DNA of 64,000 bases from Larkinella knui (GTDB lineage: Bacteria > Bacteroidota > Bacteroidia > Cytophagales > Spirosomataceae): positions 496,001 to 560,000 of the forward strand of contig NZ_RQJP01000001.1 in assembly GCF_003858645.1 (NCBI RefSeq), read 5' to 3'. A model generated the notes under the pieces. The model was not told the origin of the DNA. It worked only from the letters and a program-made list of their open reading frames with translations, and searched no databases. Positions within the stretch are counted from its first letter, which is position 1, and each line of letters begins with the position of its first letter. Below, piece by piece: positions 54,202 to 62,819 of this stretch. Both the position numbers and the translations under genes were made by a program.

Positions 54202-54562
54202 GGGATAAAAAAGTTACGACAGGCCCCGTTCCAGCTATCCGTGGGGTTTCGCTGACAAAGGTGCATGTTTTTTATTTCTATTCACCACCAGCGTTTTGAT
54301 TGGCCTTTCAACCGTATCCTCTGATTAACCACCGGGGCTCTGTTTTGTTGAGAAACGTCAATCGATTTGGCCGCTGGTTCAGGCAGCGCACAACCAGGCT
54401 CTGTAGGATGCGCAAACGGATTGTAAACAAGCCATTCGTTCAGCCAAGTAGAGGCTGCTTCCGAATCCTCAATAAACCGACCGCTTAATAAGTGGAACGC
54501 CAACGTATATAGGACCGGCGGACTTTATTGCCAGAAATCTACCTAAAACCCGTTCGTCTCGT
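54202..54562. other. 361-bp divergent gap
   Basis: Divergent spacer between the two-TM protein and the exported protein at 54563. Two short opposing open frames (54282-54503 minus, 54300-54488 plus) overlap each other and have no features. I see no promoter box with the full consensus. Confidence 0.45.
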
Positions 54563-55639
54563 ATGAAACTATTGTTCTATGGCTGGCTTTTGATGATCAG
54601 TCCGCTTGCGTTTGCAAAAAAACCGGATACCGCCCCAAAAGCCCCTTTTACCGGAATGACTACCATTACCTGGATTGGTTTTGGGAATCAAACCGTCAGT
54701 TCACCCATTCCGGTTGGCGTTGTTACTATGACGGCACCAACGCCGTTTGCCTATCCCAAGAAAGTGGATATTCAGAAAAATGTTTACTACCAGGAAATCG
54801 TCCTGGTTAATTCGACTTTCAAGCCGGCTAATCCGGTGACGAAACCACCCATCGTGGGCAACTGGTTCGTGCGCCGACAGGTCCTGAGCGTAAAAGACGG
54901 CAAAACCGAGGTGCTGCAAACCACGCGTTTATCGATTAATAAAAATGCCGAAGCTACCGACAAGGCCGACCAAAGCCTGTCGGCCAAGGCCACGCATGTT
55001 GAATACCGGATTGGGCGGACGGAGAAAATCATTGGGAAACCAGGACCCGGTAAAATACTCAAAACAACCACCATCGAAGTATTTCCGCACGATGCGGTTC
55101 GGATTGCCCTTCCAATGGCGACCATTTTCTCCAACATCTGCCAGGTGAAAGATGTGGTGACGCGACCCATTCCCTGCGAATTTCAGATGGTTAAGTTTCA
55201 GATCATTGGCAAAAGCGGAAAAGTGCTTTACGAAACCAGTGCAGTAGAGAATGGCCCTGCCATTAAAATACCTGATGAAGAGTGGGTAAAGACTGACGGA
55301 GCCTTTCGGTATATCGACGCCAAATGGACCATCAAACGGATACACAAACCCAATTTTCCGGTCAACAAGGGTTACCTCATTAGCTGGGGGCAGTCGGGGA
55401 GTGACTTTAATGCTGAAGTTGACACGCACGCCCCGCTGGCATCCGATTTGCAACTGGACGGGACAATTGGGAAGGAATTTACGATCCCGTTTCAGGTCAA
55501 AAAGTCATCGCCTAACACCGGGCTTGTTACGAAGGTAGGAGAACTGATTTTGGAAAATGATGTAACCAAAACGAAATTTTCCAAGTCGCAGATGCCCGGA
55601 GCTACCCGGGCGGAAGCGTATATCCGGTTGAACTGGTAA
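54563..55639 (+). CDS. Exported protein of unknown function
   Basis: This 358-residue protein has a signal peptide (about 1-18, ending LAFA) and a mature part with many beta-like segments. It has a Lys-rich, basic composition and no recognisable domain. A region around residues 145-170 reads HVEYRIGRTEKIIGKPGPG, and YLISWGQSGSDFNAEVDTHAPLASD comes later (in part). It could be an outer membrane or periplasmic beta protein. It is monocistronic and ends at a very long palindrome. I do not recognise it. Confidence 0.75.
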   Translation: MKLLFYGWLLMISPLAFAKKPDTAPKAPFTGMTTITWIGFGNQTVSSPIPVGVVTMTAPTPFAYPKKVDIQKNVYYQEIVLVNSTFKPANPVTKPPIVGNWFVRRQVLSVKDGKTEVLQTTRLSINKNAEATDKADQSLSAKATHVEYRIGRTEKIIGKPGPGKILKTTTIEVFPHDAVRIALPMATIFSNICQVKDVVTRPIPCEFQMVKFQIIGKSGKVLYETSAVENGPAIKIPDEEWVKTDGAFRYIDAKWTIKRIHKPNFPVNKGYLISWGQSGSDFNAEVDTHAPLASDLQLDGTIGKEFTIPFQVKKSSPNTGLVTKVGELILENDVTKTKFSKSQMPGATRAEAYIRLNW

Positions 55640-55644
55640 AAATT

Positions 55645-55688
55645 CAAATTAAAAAACCGTCCTTCATGAAGGACGGTTTTTTAATTTG
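55645..55688. terminator. 44-bp perfect palindrome between convergent genes
   Basis: Positions 55645-55666 are the exact reverse complement of 55667-55688, with centre catg and no loop. The outer part is A/T-rich (caaattaaaaaa / ttttttaatttg) and the inner part is ccgtccttca / tgaaggacgg. It gives a U-tract on either strand, so it should terminate both the gene ending at 55639 and mnmA ending at 55714. Confidence 0.85.
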
Positions 55689-55713
55689 TGTCAACACGGA
55701 ATTTGGTTGACAA

Positions 55714-56895
55714 TCAGTGGATTGCCGGCATTTCAAGCCCGGTCATTACGTGTTCGCCTTCGGATTGGCGGAAGCTTTTCATGATCCAACCGCCCCCAAT
55801 CACGTCGTCGCCTTCGTAAAAAACGGCCGCCTGACCGGGCGCAATTGCCGAAACGCCCTGTTCAAACAGTACCTTGATTTTGTCGCCATCCTGGGAAATA
55901 ACCGCGGGTGTCCCGGGGTCCTTATACCGTACTTTCGTTACGGTTTCGAGCGGCTTTTCGATCGAGGTATATTTTTGGAGATTTAACCGGCTGACCATCA
56001 TGCCGTCGCGGTATAAATCTTTGTCGATGCCCAGAATAACTTCGTTGGAATCCTTGCGAATATCGGTTACAAATACCGGGTAGCCGAAAGCAATGCCGAG
56101 CCCTTTTCGTTGTCCGATCGTATAAAACGGATAGCCTTCGTGTTTGCCTACCACTTTTCGGGTGCCGGTCGATGAATCTTCGAGAATAAAATTCCCGCCC
56201 GCCACTTCCTGTTCCAGGCCCGGAACGCGCCGTTTCAGAAAGCCCCGGTAATCATTGTCGGGCACGAAGCAGATTTCATACGACTCCGATTTGGTGACCA
56301 ATTCGGTAAAACCGCGCTCCGTCGCCATCGCGTAGATTTCCGACTTGCGCAGGTGGCCCAAGGGTAATTTGGTGCGGCTCAGACTTTCCTGCGAAACCCC
56401 CCACAGCACGTAGGATTGATCTTTCAGGTTGTCGATGCCGCGCGAGATGACAAACCGCCCGTTAGCCGGACCTCCGTCGGTCACTTCCCGAATATTGGCG
56501 TAATGGCCCGTGGCAATCGACTCGCAATCCAGGCGGTCGGCCCGGCGCAGCAGCGCATCCCATTTGATGTGGGTATTGCAGAGAACGCAGGGGTTGGGCG
56601 TGCGGCCTTCCAGGTATTCGCCCGTAAAATGGTCGATGACCGAGTCACCGAATTCGGCCCGAATGTCCAGGATATAATGCGGAAAACCGAGGTTGACCGC
56701 AATGTTGCGGGCGTCGTTGATGGAGTCGAGGCTGCAACAGCCGGTTTCTTTTTTACTGCCGCCGGAGGAGGCATAATCCCATGTTTTCATGGTCATGCCG
56801 ATGACTTCGTAGCCTTCTTCGTGCAGCAATACCGCTGCCAGTGAAGAATCGATGCCGCCACTCATGGCGACCAAAATGCGTCCGTGTTTGCTCAT
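55714..56895 (-). CDS. mnmA: tRNA-specific 2-thiouridylase MnmA
   Basis: This 393-residue enzyme makes 2-thiouridine at tRNA position 34. The PP-loop is AMSGGIDSSLAA. The catalytic Cys pair is Cys103 (in NPCVLCN) and Cys209 (in SYEICFVPD), and FYTIGQRKGLGIAFGYP (in part) is also typical. An insert near residues 40-60 (SGGSKKETGCCSLDSIND) with a Cys-Cys pair is longer than in E. coli. I used the ATG at 56895, because the frame to 56916 begins with TTG. The promoter candidate lies 172 bp upstream. Confidence 0.97.
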   Translation of the reverse strand: MSKHGRILVAMSGGIDSSLAAVLLHEEGYEVIGMTMKTWDYASSGGSKKETGCCSLDSINDARNIAVNLGFPHYILDIRAEFGDSVIDHFTGEYLEGRTPNPCVLCNTHIKWDALLRRADRLDCESIATGHYANIREVTDGGPANGRFVISRGIDNLKDQSYVLWGVSQESLSRTKLPLGHLRKSEIYAMATERGFTELVTKSESYEICFVPDNDYRGFLKRRVPGLEQEVAGGNFILEDSSTGTRKVVGKHEGYPFYTIGQRKGLGIAFGYPVFVTDIRKDSNEVILGIDKDLYRDGMMVSRLNLQKYTSIEKPLETVTKVRYKDPGTPAVISQDGDKIKVLFEQGVSAIAPGQAAVFYEGDDVIGGGWIMKSFRQSEGEHVMTGLEMPAIH

Positions 56896-57222
56896 GACGT
56901 ATCTGACAAGGTTCAAAGCCTTGCGATAACTGGTTTTATATGGTGTTATTTGGATGGTATATGCTGTAAATCAACAGGTTACTTATTGGCTTAAGCCTAT
57001 CCAAATCTGGCAAAACCGCCTTTTGCTGGACCTGTTTACGTATTATTGATTTAGCGTATACCAACGCAAAGATACGGTTTAACACCAGTTTAGTAAAATC
57101 CATTCACCAATACCGCTTCAAATTAGGGCTTCTGCGCGGAAAGATGTTCTGCGGAGAAAGTGGCTGGGAATGTTTTTGCCGGAATGTAATGATCATTTTT
57201 CACCGGCCTAAGCAGGTTTGCC
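56896..57222. other. 327-bp gap between mnmA and the molybdenum-hydroxylase gene
   Basis: Both flanking genes read on the minus strand. I see no gene here. It contains the mnmA promoter candidate (57067-57074), and its right part is the 3' end of the upstream gene's transcript, where no clear hairpin is visible. Confidence 0.5.
57067..57074 (-). promoter_or_regulatory. Candidate -7 box of the mnmA promoter
   Basis: On the minus strand TATCTTTG matches TAnnTTTG exactly. A T-rich TTTTAC lies about 18-24 bp upstream. It is 172 bp from the mnmA start, so the leader would be long. Confidence 0.4.
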
Positions 57223-59475
57223 TCAAATCCGCTTATCCATCTCCGGCTGGAAGGGTTGATTGTAAAACCGTTTCCCTTTGTTTTTATACAGCGCATTGGC
57301 TACCGCGCCAAAAACCGGCGGGAAGGGCGGTTCTCCCAAACCGGTCGGGTCGAGGTCATTTTCGACAAAGTGGACCTCGATCTGTTTAGGCGCTTCGTTG
57401 TGACGAATGATCCGGTAAGTATGGAAGTTGCTTTGCTCGGCCGCGCCGTTTTTATGCGTCAAGGCACCATACAACGCATTCCCGATCCCGTCGACCACCG
57501 CGCCCTGCACCATATTCGTGGCCGCATCGGGGTTCACGACAATGCCGCAGTCCATCGCACTGAAAACCCGATCTACATACGGCTGGCCATCCCGCGTCAC
57601 CATATCGACCACGTGGGCCGCGTACGAGTTGTGGCAGAAATAGGCCGCCACGCCCCGGTGGTACTTCTCGTTCCCCGGTTTGTTCCAACCCGATTTGTCG
57701 CGCACCAGCGTCAGGACACCCGCATACCGGTCGGGGTCATACTCATTGTTTTTGCCGACCGGATTTTCCTTCGCCCGTTTCAGGAGTTCCAGTCTAAACG
57801 CGATGGGATCTTTCCCCATGGCCTCGGCCACTTCATCCAGAAAGGATTGCTCGGCAGCTGCGTTGAAGTTGGAGCGCGGAGCCCGAAAGGCCCCAATGGT
57901 GATATTGGACGGAATCTGCCAGCCTTCGGCCAGGTAGTTTTCCACGGCTCCGGCCGGAAACCGGTTGGCATGAATCGCGTGTTCCGGTATACCGCCCCCA
58001 ATCACGTGGAAACCGATCAGGTTTTTGTTGGCATCCAAAGCCGCGCGATACGTAGCCGTATACATCGGCCGATAGATGCCGTAGGTCATGTCATCCTCGC
58101 GGGTGTAGATCAGTTTGATCGGCGCTTTGGCATGTCTGGAGATCAGAGCCGCTTCGGTGAGGTAATGGCCATACGCCCGACGGCCAAAACCGCCACCCAT
58201 CCGCGTCATTTGAATGTCGATCTTGTCGGCCGGAAGGTTCAGGATTTTTGACAGCGTCGGCTCAATCCAGCCCGGTGCCTGCAACGGCCCCACCAGCAGG
58301 GCTTTTTCGTCCGTTACATGGGCGAAGAAATTCATCGGCTCCATGCAGTTATGGGCCAGAAACGGGGCGTTGTAGGTGCGTTCGATCACCTGAGCCGCAT
58401 TTTTGAACGCCGTTTCGGGATCGCCGTCTTTCCGTAGTTGCTGCGCCGGTTTTTGGGCATACGCCTGCATTTTTTCCAACTGGGCGCTCGTACTTTCCAG
58501 CCCGCCCGGAACCACCACCTCTCGTTTGCCGCCCCGACCGGCCATGGTATCCTTGGTATCGCCGATCGGCTCCCACTGGGCCAGGAGCTTTTTGCGGGCA
58601 TTCATGACTTCCCAGGTGGTTTTGCCCACCACAACCAGCAAATCGTTGAACGTCCGGGTATCGAAACCGCCCTGCTCGAAACCGTCTTCGTACAATTTCA
58701 GGCTGAAAATAGCCTTGATGCCCGGCATTTTAAGGGCTTGCGCAGCATCGAACGATTTGAGTTTCAGGCCGAAGGCGGGCGGATGCTGAATCATGGCGAT
58801 GAGCATCCCGTCAGCCCGGTAGTCCAACCCAAAGAGCGGTTTGCCGGTGACTATTTTTTGCCCTTCCACATTTTTCTTCGATTTTCTGACAATCGCAAAA
58901 TCCCTGGGGGCTTTTAGTTTCAGGTCTTTGGGTACTGCCAGCGTAGCCGCTTTACCGGCCATTTCGCCATATTTCGCCGATTTGCCGCTCGAATGCAGCA
59001 AGACGCCGGCTTGGGTCGTCACTTCCCCGACCGGTACCTTCCACGTTTGGGCGGCTGCTTCCCGCAGCAGGTGTCGGGCGGCTGCCCCGGCTTCCCGGAG
59101 TGGTTTCCAGTACATGCGAATCGAATTACTACCGCCCGTAAACTGGGGACCTAATTTGGTGTTGTCGTACGGCCCCATTTCAACCACCACGTTTTTCCAG
59201 TCGACGTCCAATTCCTCAGCGACGATCATGGGCAACGATGTCATCACATTCTGACCAAACTCGGGATTGGGGCACAGAAGTTTCACCCCATTGTCGGCCG
59301 TAATCTGAATGTAGCCATTGAGTTGGGTCCACTGCTCGGGCAGGTTCAGGGCCTGCATTTTATCGGCTGGCTTGAAGCTTGATAACCAGCTTACACTGAG
59401 CATCATCCCTCCGCCCGAAAGCAGCGAGGCTTTTAAGAACGAACGCCGGTTCTGGGTGGTTTTTGAGTTGTTCAT
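57223..59475 (-). CDS. Xanthine dehydrogenase-family molybdopterin-binding subunit (IorB-like)
   Basis: This 750-residue large subunit of a molybdenum hydroxylase has a twin-arginine signal (NRRSFLKASLLSGGGMM), so it is exported folded. Duplicated aldehyde oxidase/xanthine dehydrogenase-type domains follow. The IorB-like motifs are TRMGGGFGRRAYGHYLTEAAL (in part), GAFRAPRSNFNAAAEQSFLDEV and the active-site-region GLGEPPFPPVFGAVANAL. I used the ATG at 59475. The frame reaches back to 59685, overlapping the 2Fe-2S gene, and the extra 70 residues are not IorB-like. The substrate is unknown, and possible ones are N-heterocycles or aldehydes. Confidence 0.93.
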   Translation of the reverse strand: MNNSKTTQNRRSFLKASLLSGGGMMLSVSWLSSFKPADKMQALNLPEQWTQLNGYIQITADNGVKLLCPNPEFGQNVMTSLPMIVAEELDVDWKNVVVEMGPYDNTKLGPQFTGGSNSIRMYWKPLREAGAAARHLLREAAAQTWKVPVGEVTTQAGVLLHSSGKSAKYGEMAGKAATLAVPKDLKLKAPRDFAIVRKSKKNVEGQKIVTGKPLFGLDYRADGMLIAMIQHPPAFGLKLKSFDAAQALKMPGIKAIFSLKLYEDGFEQGGFDTRTFNDLLVVVGKTTWEVMNARKKLLAQWEPIGDTKDTMAGRGGKREVVVPGGLESTSAQLEKMQAYAQKPAQQLRKDGDPETAFKNAAQVIERTYNAPFLAHNCMEPMNFFAHVTDEKALLVGPLQAPGWIEPTLSKILNLPADKIDIQMTRMGGGFGRRAYGHYLTEAALISRHAKAPIKLIYTREDDMTYGIYRPMYTATYRAALDANKNLIGFHVIGGGIPEHAIHANRFPAGAVENYLAEGWQIPSNITIGAFRAPRSNFNAAAEQSFLDEVAEAMGKDPIAFRLELLKRAKENPVGKNNEYDPDRYAGVLTLVRDKSGWNKPGNEKYHRGVAAYFCHNSYAAHVVDMVTRDGQPYVDRVFSAMDCGIVVNPDAATNMVQGAVVDGIGNALYGALTHKNGAAEQSNFHTYRIIRHNEAPKQIEVHFVENDLDPTGLGEPPFPPVFGAVANALYKNKGKRFYNQPFQPEMDKRI

Positions 59476-59495
59476 GGTCAAGGTTCGGATTACGG

Positions 59496-59951
59496 TTACT
59501 TCCTGGCGACCGATTTGATGGCTTCTTTGATGCGCAGGTACGTTCCGCAGCGGCAGATGTTGCCACTCATGGACGCGTCGATGTCGGCATCGCTCGGATT
59601 CGGGTTGGTTTTCAGGAGCGAAGCCGCACTCATGATCTGTCCGGCCTGGCAGTAGCCACACTGCGCCACGTCGTGTTCCAGCCACGCCTTCTGGACGGGA
59701 TGGTCGCCTTTGGCCGACAAGCCTTCAATCGTGGTGACGGGCTGGCTGCCCACCGCCGAAACGGGCAACTGGCAGGAACGAACCGCCGTTCCATTCAAAT
59801 GCACGGTACAGGCCCCGCACTGCGCGATGCCGCAGCCGTATTTGGTGCCTTGCAAGTCCAGATGGTCGCGCAGCACCCAAAGCATCGGCGTGGCTGGATC
59901 GGTATCCACCCGCCTGATTTTTCCGTTGATTTTTAAATTGTATGTCGCCAC
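59496..59951 (-). CDS. 2Fe-2S subunit of a molybdenum hydroxylase (IorA-like)
   Basis: This 151-residue small subunit has two 2Fe-2S clusters: a plant-type site ([16 protein letters not shown] ... C) and a C-terminal site (CGYCQAGQI ... CRCGTYLRI). It passes electrons from the molybdopterin subunit. The start is a GTG at 59951 (giving [15 protein letters not shown]), which fits the family length. A frame open to 60218 would add 89 residues without homology. It precedes the large subunit with a 20-bp gap. No FAD subunit or maturation gene is nearby. Confidence 0.93.
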   Translation of the reverse strand: MATYNLKINGKIRRVDTDPATPMLWVLRDHLDLQGTKYGCGIAQCGACTVHLNGTAVRSCQLPVSAVGSQPVTTIEGLSAKGDHPVQKAWLEHDVAQCGYCQAGQIMSAASLLKTNPNPSDADIDASMSGNICRCGTYLRIKEAIKSVARK

Positions 59952-60419
59952 AGCGGTAGGAATTACTTCGTTAAGATAAGAATTTAAAGGAGAAGTACCT
60001 GACGGCTTTCGGAAAACCAGACGCTGCCGAACCACCCTGACCCCTTTCCAAACCGGATGGGCATTGGCAAAGGTCTTATTTACGTTTGGTAGGAATGGTA
60101 TACAGATTACAGAAGTTTCAACCATTTTTACCGATTCAAGAAGATTGCCTACTGCAGTCGGTCTGAAAAAGCCCCATCTTGTGGTGAAAGACGCCAGCCT
60201 GTAATGATCGTTTACCATAAAAATTATGGATACCGGTAGGCTACCATCCGACCGGGATTGCTAACAAAAGACGGTTTATAAGCGAAGTTGTCCTTTCTTT
60301 TCCGGACGGACTTGTCAATAATAGTTGAGCCGGGCTGATTCCTATTCACAAACTGGCTTTACCTTTGCCGAACCCTTTTTCAGCCCACAATCAAAATTCA
60401 ATTGTAAACATCAGGTAGA
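59952..60419. other. 468-bp divergent gap before the TrpF-like gene
   Basis: This is a divergent spacer between the molybdenum hydroxylase operon and the TrpF-like gene. The minus-strand open frame into this region (to 60218) has no support. I list one promoter box at 60360-60367. I see no hairpin and no repeats. Confidence 0.5.
60360..60367 (+). promoter_or_regulatory. Candidate -7 box for the TrpF-like gene
   Basis: TACCTTTG matches the TAnnTTTG consensus and lies 52 bp before the ATG at 60420. No TTTG lies at the ideal spacing upstream. Confidence 0.4.
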
Positions 60420-61046
60420 ATGGCTCTCCGTACTTTCGTTAAAATCAGTAATGTTACCAACCTGAGCGATGCCCGCTACTGCGCCGGAATGGGCGTCGAT
60501 CTGTTGGGTTTTTCCATGGACGAAAACTCGGAGCAATACGTAGCCCCCGAAAAATTCAAGGAAATCCGGTCGTGGGTAGCTGGTCTGCACATCGTCGGTG
60601 AAACGTCGTCGATCGATGTGATGGAAATCGAGCGGTTGCTGGCGTTGTATCAACCCGATGTGTTGCAAGTTGAAGAGTCGGCTTTATTGCCTTATTTGTC
60701 CACCTTCGATTGCCGCATCATTCTGAAAGCCGACCTCTCGTCGATGACGCTCGATCAGCTGGAGACGTTCTTTTCCTCCATCCAATCCGATCAGATTGCT
60801 TATTATTTGCTCGAAAGCAACGGAGCCATCAAGCTGGATGACGATCTGAAAGCGGTATTGCAACGGCTGGCAACCCGCTACCCGATCTTACTTGGCACGG
60901 GCTTTACTCCGGAATCGATCCAGACGTATTTGACCGAACTGCCGATCCGGGGTATTGCGCTCACCGGAGGAGACGAAGACCGGCCCGGTTCGCGCGATTT
61001 TGGCGAACTGATGGATCTTCTGGAAGCTCTGGAAACAGATGACTGA
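60420..61046 (+). CDS. TrpF-like (phosphoribosylanthranilate isomerase-fold) protein lacking catalytic residues
   Basis: This 208-residue protein has a TIM-barrel N-terminus close to TrpF: VKISNVTNLSDARYCAGMGVDLLGF (in part). In true TrpF the general base Cys lies in KICG. Here it is Ser10 (KISN). The general acid Asp (in LLDT) is replaced by Glu132 (LLES), and the loop VQLHG reads LQVEES. The phosphate-site strand LGTGFTPESI is partly kept. It lies away from any trp genes. A moonlighting or altered activity is possible, as is a binding protein. Confidence 0.8.
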   Translation: MALRTFVKISNVTNLSDARYCAGMGVDLLGFSMDENSEQYVAPEKFKEIRSWVAGLHIVGETSSIDVMEIERLLALYQPDVLQVEESALLPYLSTFDCRIILKADLSSMTLDQLETFFSSIQSDQIAYYLLESNGAIKLDDDLKAVLQRLATRYPILLGTGFTPESIQTYLTELPIRGIALTGGDEDRPGSRDFGELMDLLEALETDD

Positions 61047-61170
61047 TCAGTTATTAGGTTTTACCCGGTAGTATGTATTACCTATTATCAGGTAATCCGT
61101 ACTTTCATCCGAATTCGCGCCCTTTCTTCCTTTCTTCCTTTCAAGCTACCGGAAACCAACCTAGGTTTAC

Positions 61171-61192
61171 AGCGTATTTTAACTAATACGCT
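61171..61192. promoter_or_regulatory. 8-bp inverted repeat immediately before the PspC gene
   Basis: agcgtatt - ttaact - aatacgct is an 8-6-8 inverted repeat ending one base before the ATG at 61194. It may be a repressor operator or an RNA hairpin that hides the start codon. A second small inverted repeat (attacct-attatc-aggtaat, 61077-61096) lies 75 bp upstream. Confidence 0.4.
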
Positions 61193-61193
61193 C

Positions 61194-61718
61194 ATGACTA
61201 AACGATTGGAACGTCTTCGTGACGAAGCCATGTTAGGCGGGGTAGCCGCCGGACTGGCCCATTATTTCAATACCGACCGGACTTTGATCCGGGTTCTGTT
61301 CGTAGCCGGCTTTTTCCTGCCGCATGTCCCGTCCCTGATAATTTATGTTATCTTGTGGATTGTATTACCGGAACGGGTTTCCGGGTATTATGCTTCGTAT
61401 AAAACTGAACCTTCAACTAATCTGTACACAACCATGAATACGAATGAACGCAATGGCAACCTCGTCGGCGGGGCAATTCTGGTCGGAATCGGCTTCCTGT
61501 TTTTGCTCGACCGGTGGTTCAATATTGACTTTGGGGATATGTGGCCGCTTATTCTGATTGGTATCGGTGCCTGGTTGATTGTTAAAGACCGGAACCGTAA
61601 CAATGGTCATAACGACGGCCCTCCCTCCAGCGACCGGTATACGAGCGGTTCGGACCCCTACAGCAGCGGAACGACTGATCCGTATGCCTCCAACAACCCA
61701 CCGCAACAACCACTCTGA
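61194..61718 (+). CDS. PspC-domain membrane protein
   Basis: This 174-residue protein has a PspC domain at 1-66 (RLERLRDEAMLGGVAAGLAHYFNTDRTLIRVLF, in part) with TM helices, then a second membrane block (about 87-125, GNLVGGAILVGIGFLFLLDRWF ... IGAWLIV, in part) and a Ser/Asp/Pro-rich disordered tail. PspC proteins sense or bind envelope stress in the phage-shock and related systems. It starts just after an inverted repeat and is followed 6 bp later by the LiaF-like gene. Confidence 0.9.
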   Translation: MTKRLERLRDEAMLGGVAAGLAHYFNTDRTLIRVLFVAGFFLPHVPSLIIYVILWIVLPERVSGYYASYKTEPSTNLYTTMNTNERNGNLVGGAILVGIGFLFLLDRWFNIDFGDMWPLILIGIGAWLIVKDRNRNNGHNDGPPSSDRYTSGSDPYSSGTTDPYASNNPPQQPL

Positions 61719-61724
61719 TCAGCC

Positions 61725-62732
61725 ATGAAGCGAACAGGATTATTCTGGGGCATTGCCCTGATCACGCTGGGCGTGGTGTTTATGGCCCATAATTATGGCT
61801 GGTTTTACATCGACTGGAGTTTCTTCTCCCGGTTCTGGCCGGTGCTGATTATTCTGGCGGGTTTGAATCTGATCTTTTCGCGGTCTAATTCGGCGGCCGC
61901 TCTGGTCACTACCGTTCTGCTGGCGGTTTCGGTGCCGCTGGCCGTCGTTGGTGCCTTTCACGGGAATCGCTGGGATAATGACCGGTACGAATACCATTAT
62001 AACAACGATGATGATGACAATGAGGATTCGGATCATAATCGCAATGAGGATGATGACAAGGATGACGATAACGACAATCAGAACGAAAACCGGCCCAAAG
62101 TTCAAACCAGCCACATTGCCGAACCGATGGATCCCATCATCGAGCAGGCTACGCTGAAATTTGAAAGCGGAGCGGGGCGGTTTTACGTTGGCGCACCCTC
62201 GGATAGTTTGATCGAGGCCGATACCCGCATGAGTGTCAGCAAATACAGCATGTCGGTCAATCGCGGTGACGGCGCACGTTCGGCCGATATTGAACTGAAA
62301 CTGGACGACGATGAAATTGAACTGAAATCCGGCGAGCTGGTCAATTTGGTGGATTTGCGGCTGAATCCGAAACCAACCTGGTCATTCGACTTTGGAATTG
62401 GCGCCGGGCAAGCCAATTTTGACTTGAGTGCTTACGCTGTCAAGTCGGTCAAACTGGGGGCCGGAGCCGCCGATATCGAATTAAAACTGGGCGATCGGGC
62501 GCCCCAGTCCGATGTAAAGATTGAGTCGGGGGTGACTTCGGTCACTTTAAAAATTCCGAAAACGACGGGATGTCAGGTTGAAGCAAAAGGCGCTTTAACG
62601 GTCAAAAAACTCGATGGTTTCGTAGAAATAGGCGGAGGAGTGTACCAAACGCCGGGTTATGCCGGCAGCGCCAAAAAGATAGACATTCACTACGAAGGCG
62701 GTGTGTCCCGCTTTGAAGTGGAACGGTATTAA
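61725..62732 (+). CDS. LiaF-like membrane protein with an acidic linker
   Basis: This 335-residue protein has an N-terminal pair of TMs (about 6-80, LFWGIALITLGVVFMAH and FWPVLIILAGLNLIF) of the DUF5668/LiaF N-terminal type. A strongly acidic, Asn/Asp-rich linker (about 87-122) follows, then a C-terminal beta-solenoid-like domain (about 130-335, GAGRFYVGAPSDSLIEADTRM, ADIELKLGDRAPQSDVKIESGV). The C-domain resembles those of LiaF/DUF4097-type proteins. With the PspC partner 6 bp upstream, it is a candidate envelope-stress module. Confidence 0.87.
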   Translation: MKRTGLFWGIALITLGVVFMAHNYGWFYIDWSFFSRFWPVLIILAGLNLIFSRSNSAAALVTTVLLAVSVPLAVVGAFHGNRWDNDRYEYHYNNDDDDNEDSDHNRNEDDDKDDDNDNQNENRPKVQTSHIAEPMDPIIEQATLKFESGAGRFYVGAPSDSLIEADTRMSVSKYSMSVNRGDGARSADIELKLDDDEIELKSGELVNLVDLRLNPKPTWSFDFGIGAGQANFDLSAYAVKSVKLGAGAADIELKLGDRAPQSDVKIESGVTSVTLKIPKTTGCQVEAKGALTVKKLDGFVEIGGGVYQTPGYAGSAKKIDIHYEGGVSRFEVERY

Positions 62733-62819
62733 GCGTTTCCTTTCCAGACGTCAGCGTGGATCGACAGACGCACAAAGAAGGCTGTGGTATTCAGGAAACA
62801 GAGGGATGCGGTTTTTCTT

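Noticed and set aside
54282-54503. 73-residue minus-strand open frame (and its opposite, 54300-54488)
   Set aside because: Two opposing frames in the same DNA with no features and no conserved start context. Neither is supported.
57256-58251. 331-residue plus-strand frame antisense to the molybdenum hydroxylase gene
   Set aside because: A shadow of a well-supported gene (GFGRRAYG, GEPPFPP motifs on the minus strand). No features of its own.
59496-60218. Longer version of the 2Fe-2S subunit with 89 extra N-terminal residues
   Set aside because: The extra part has no homology. The family begins close to ATYNLKING, which fits a GTG start at 59951.
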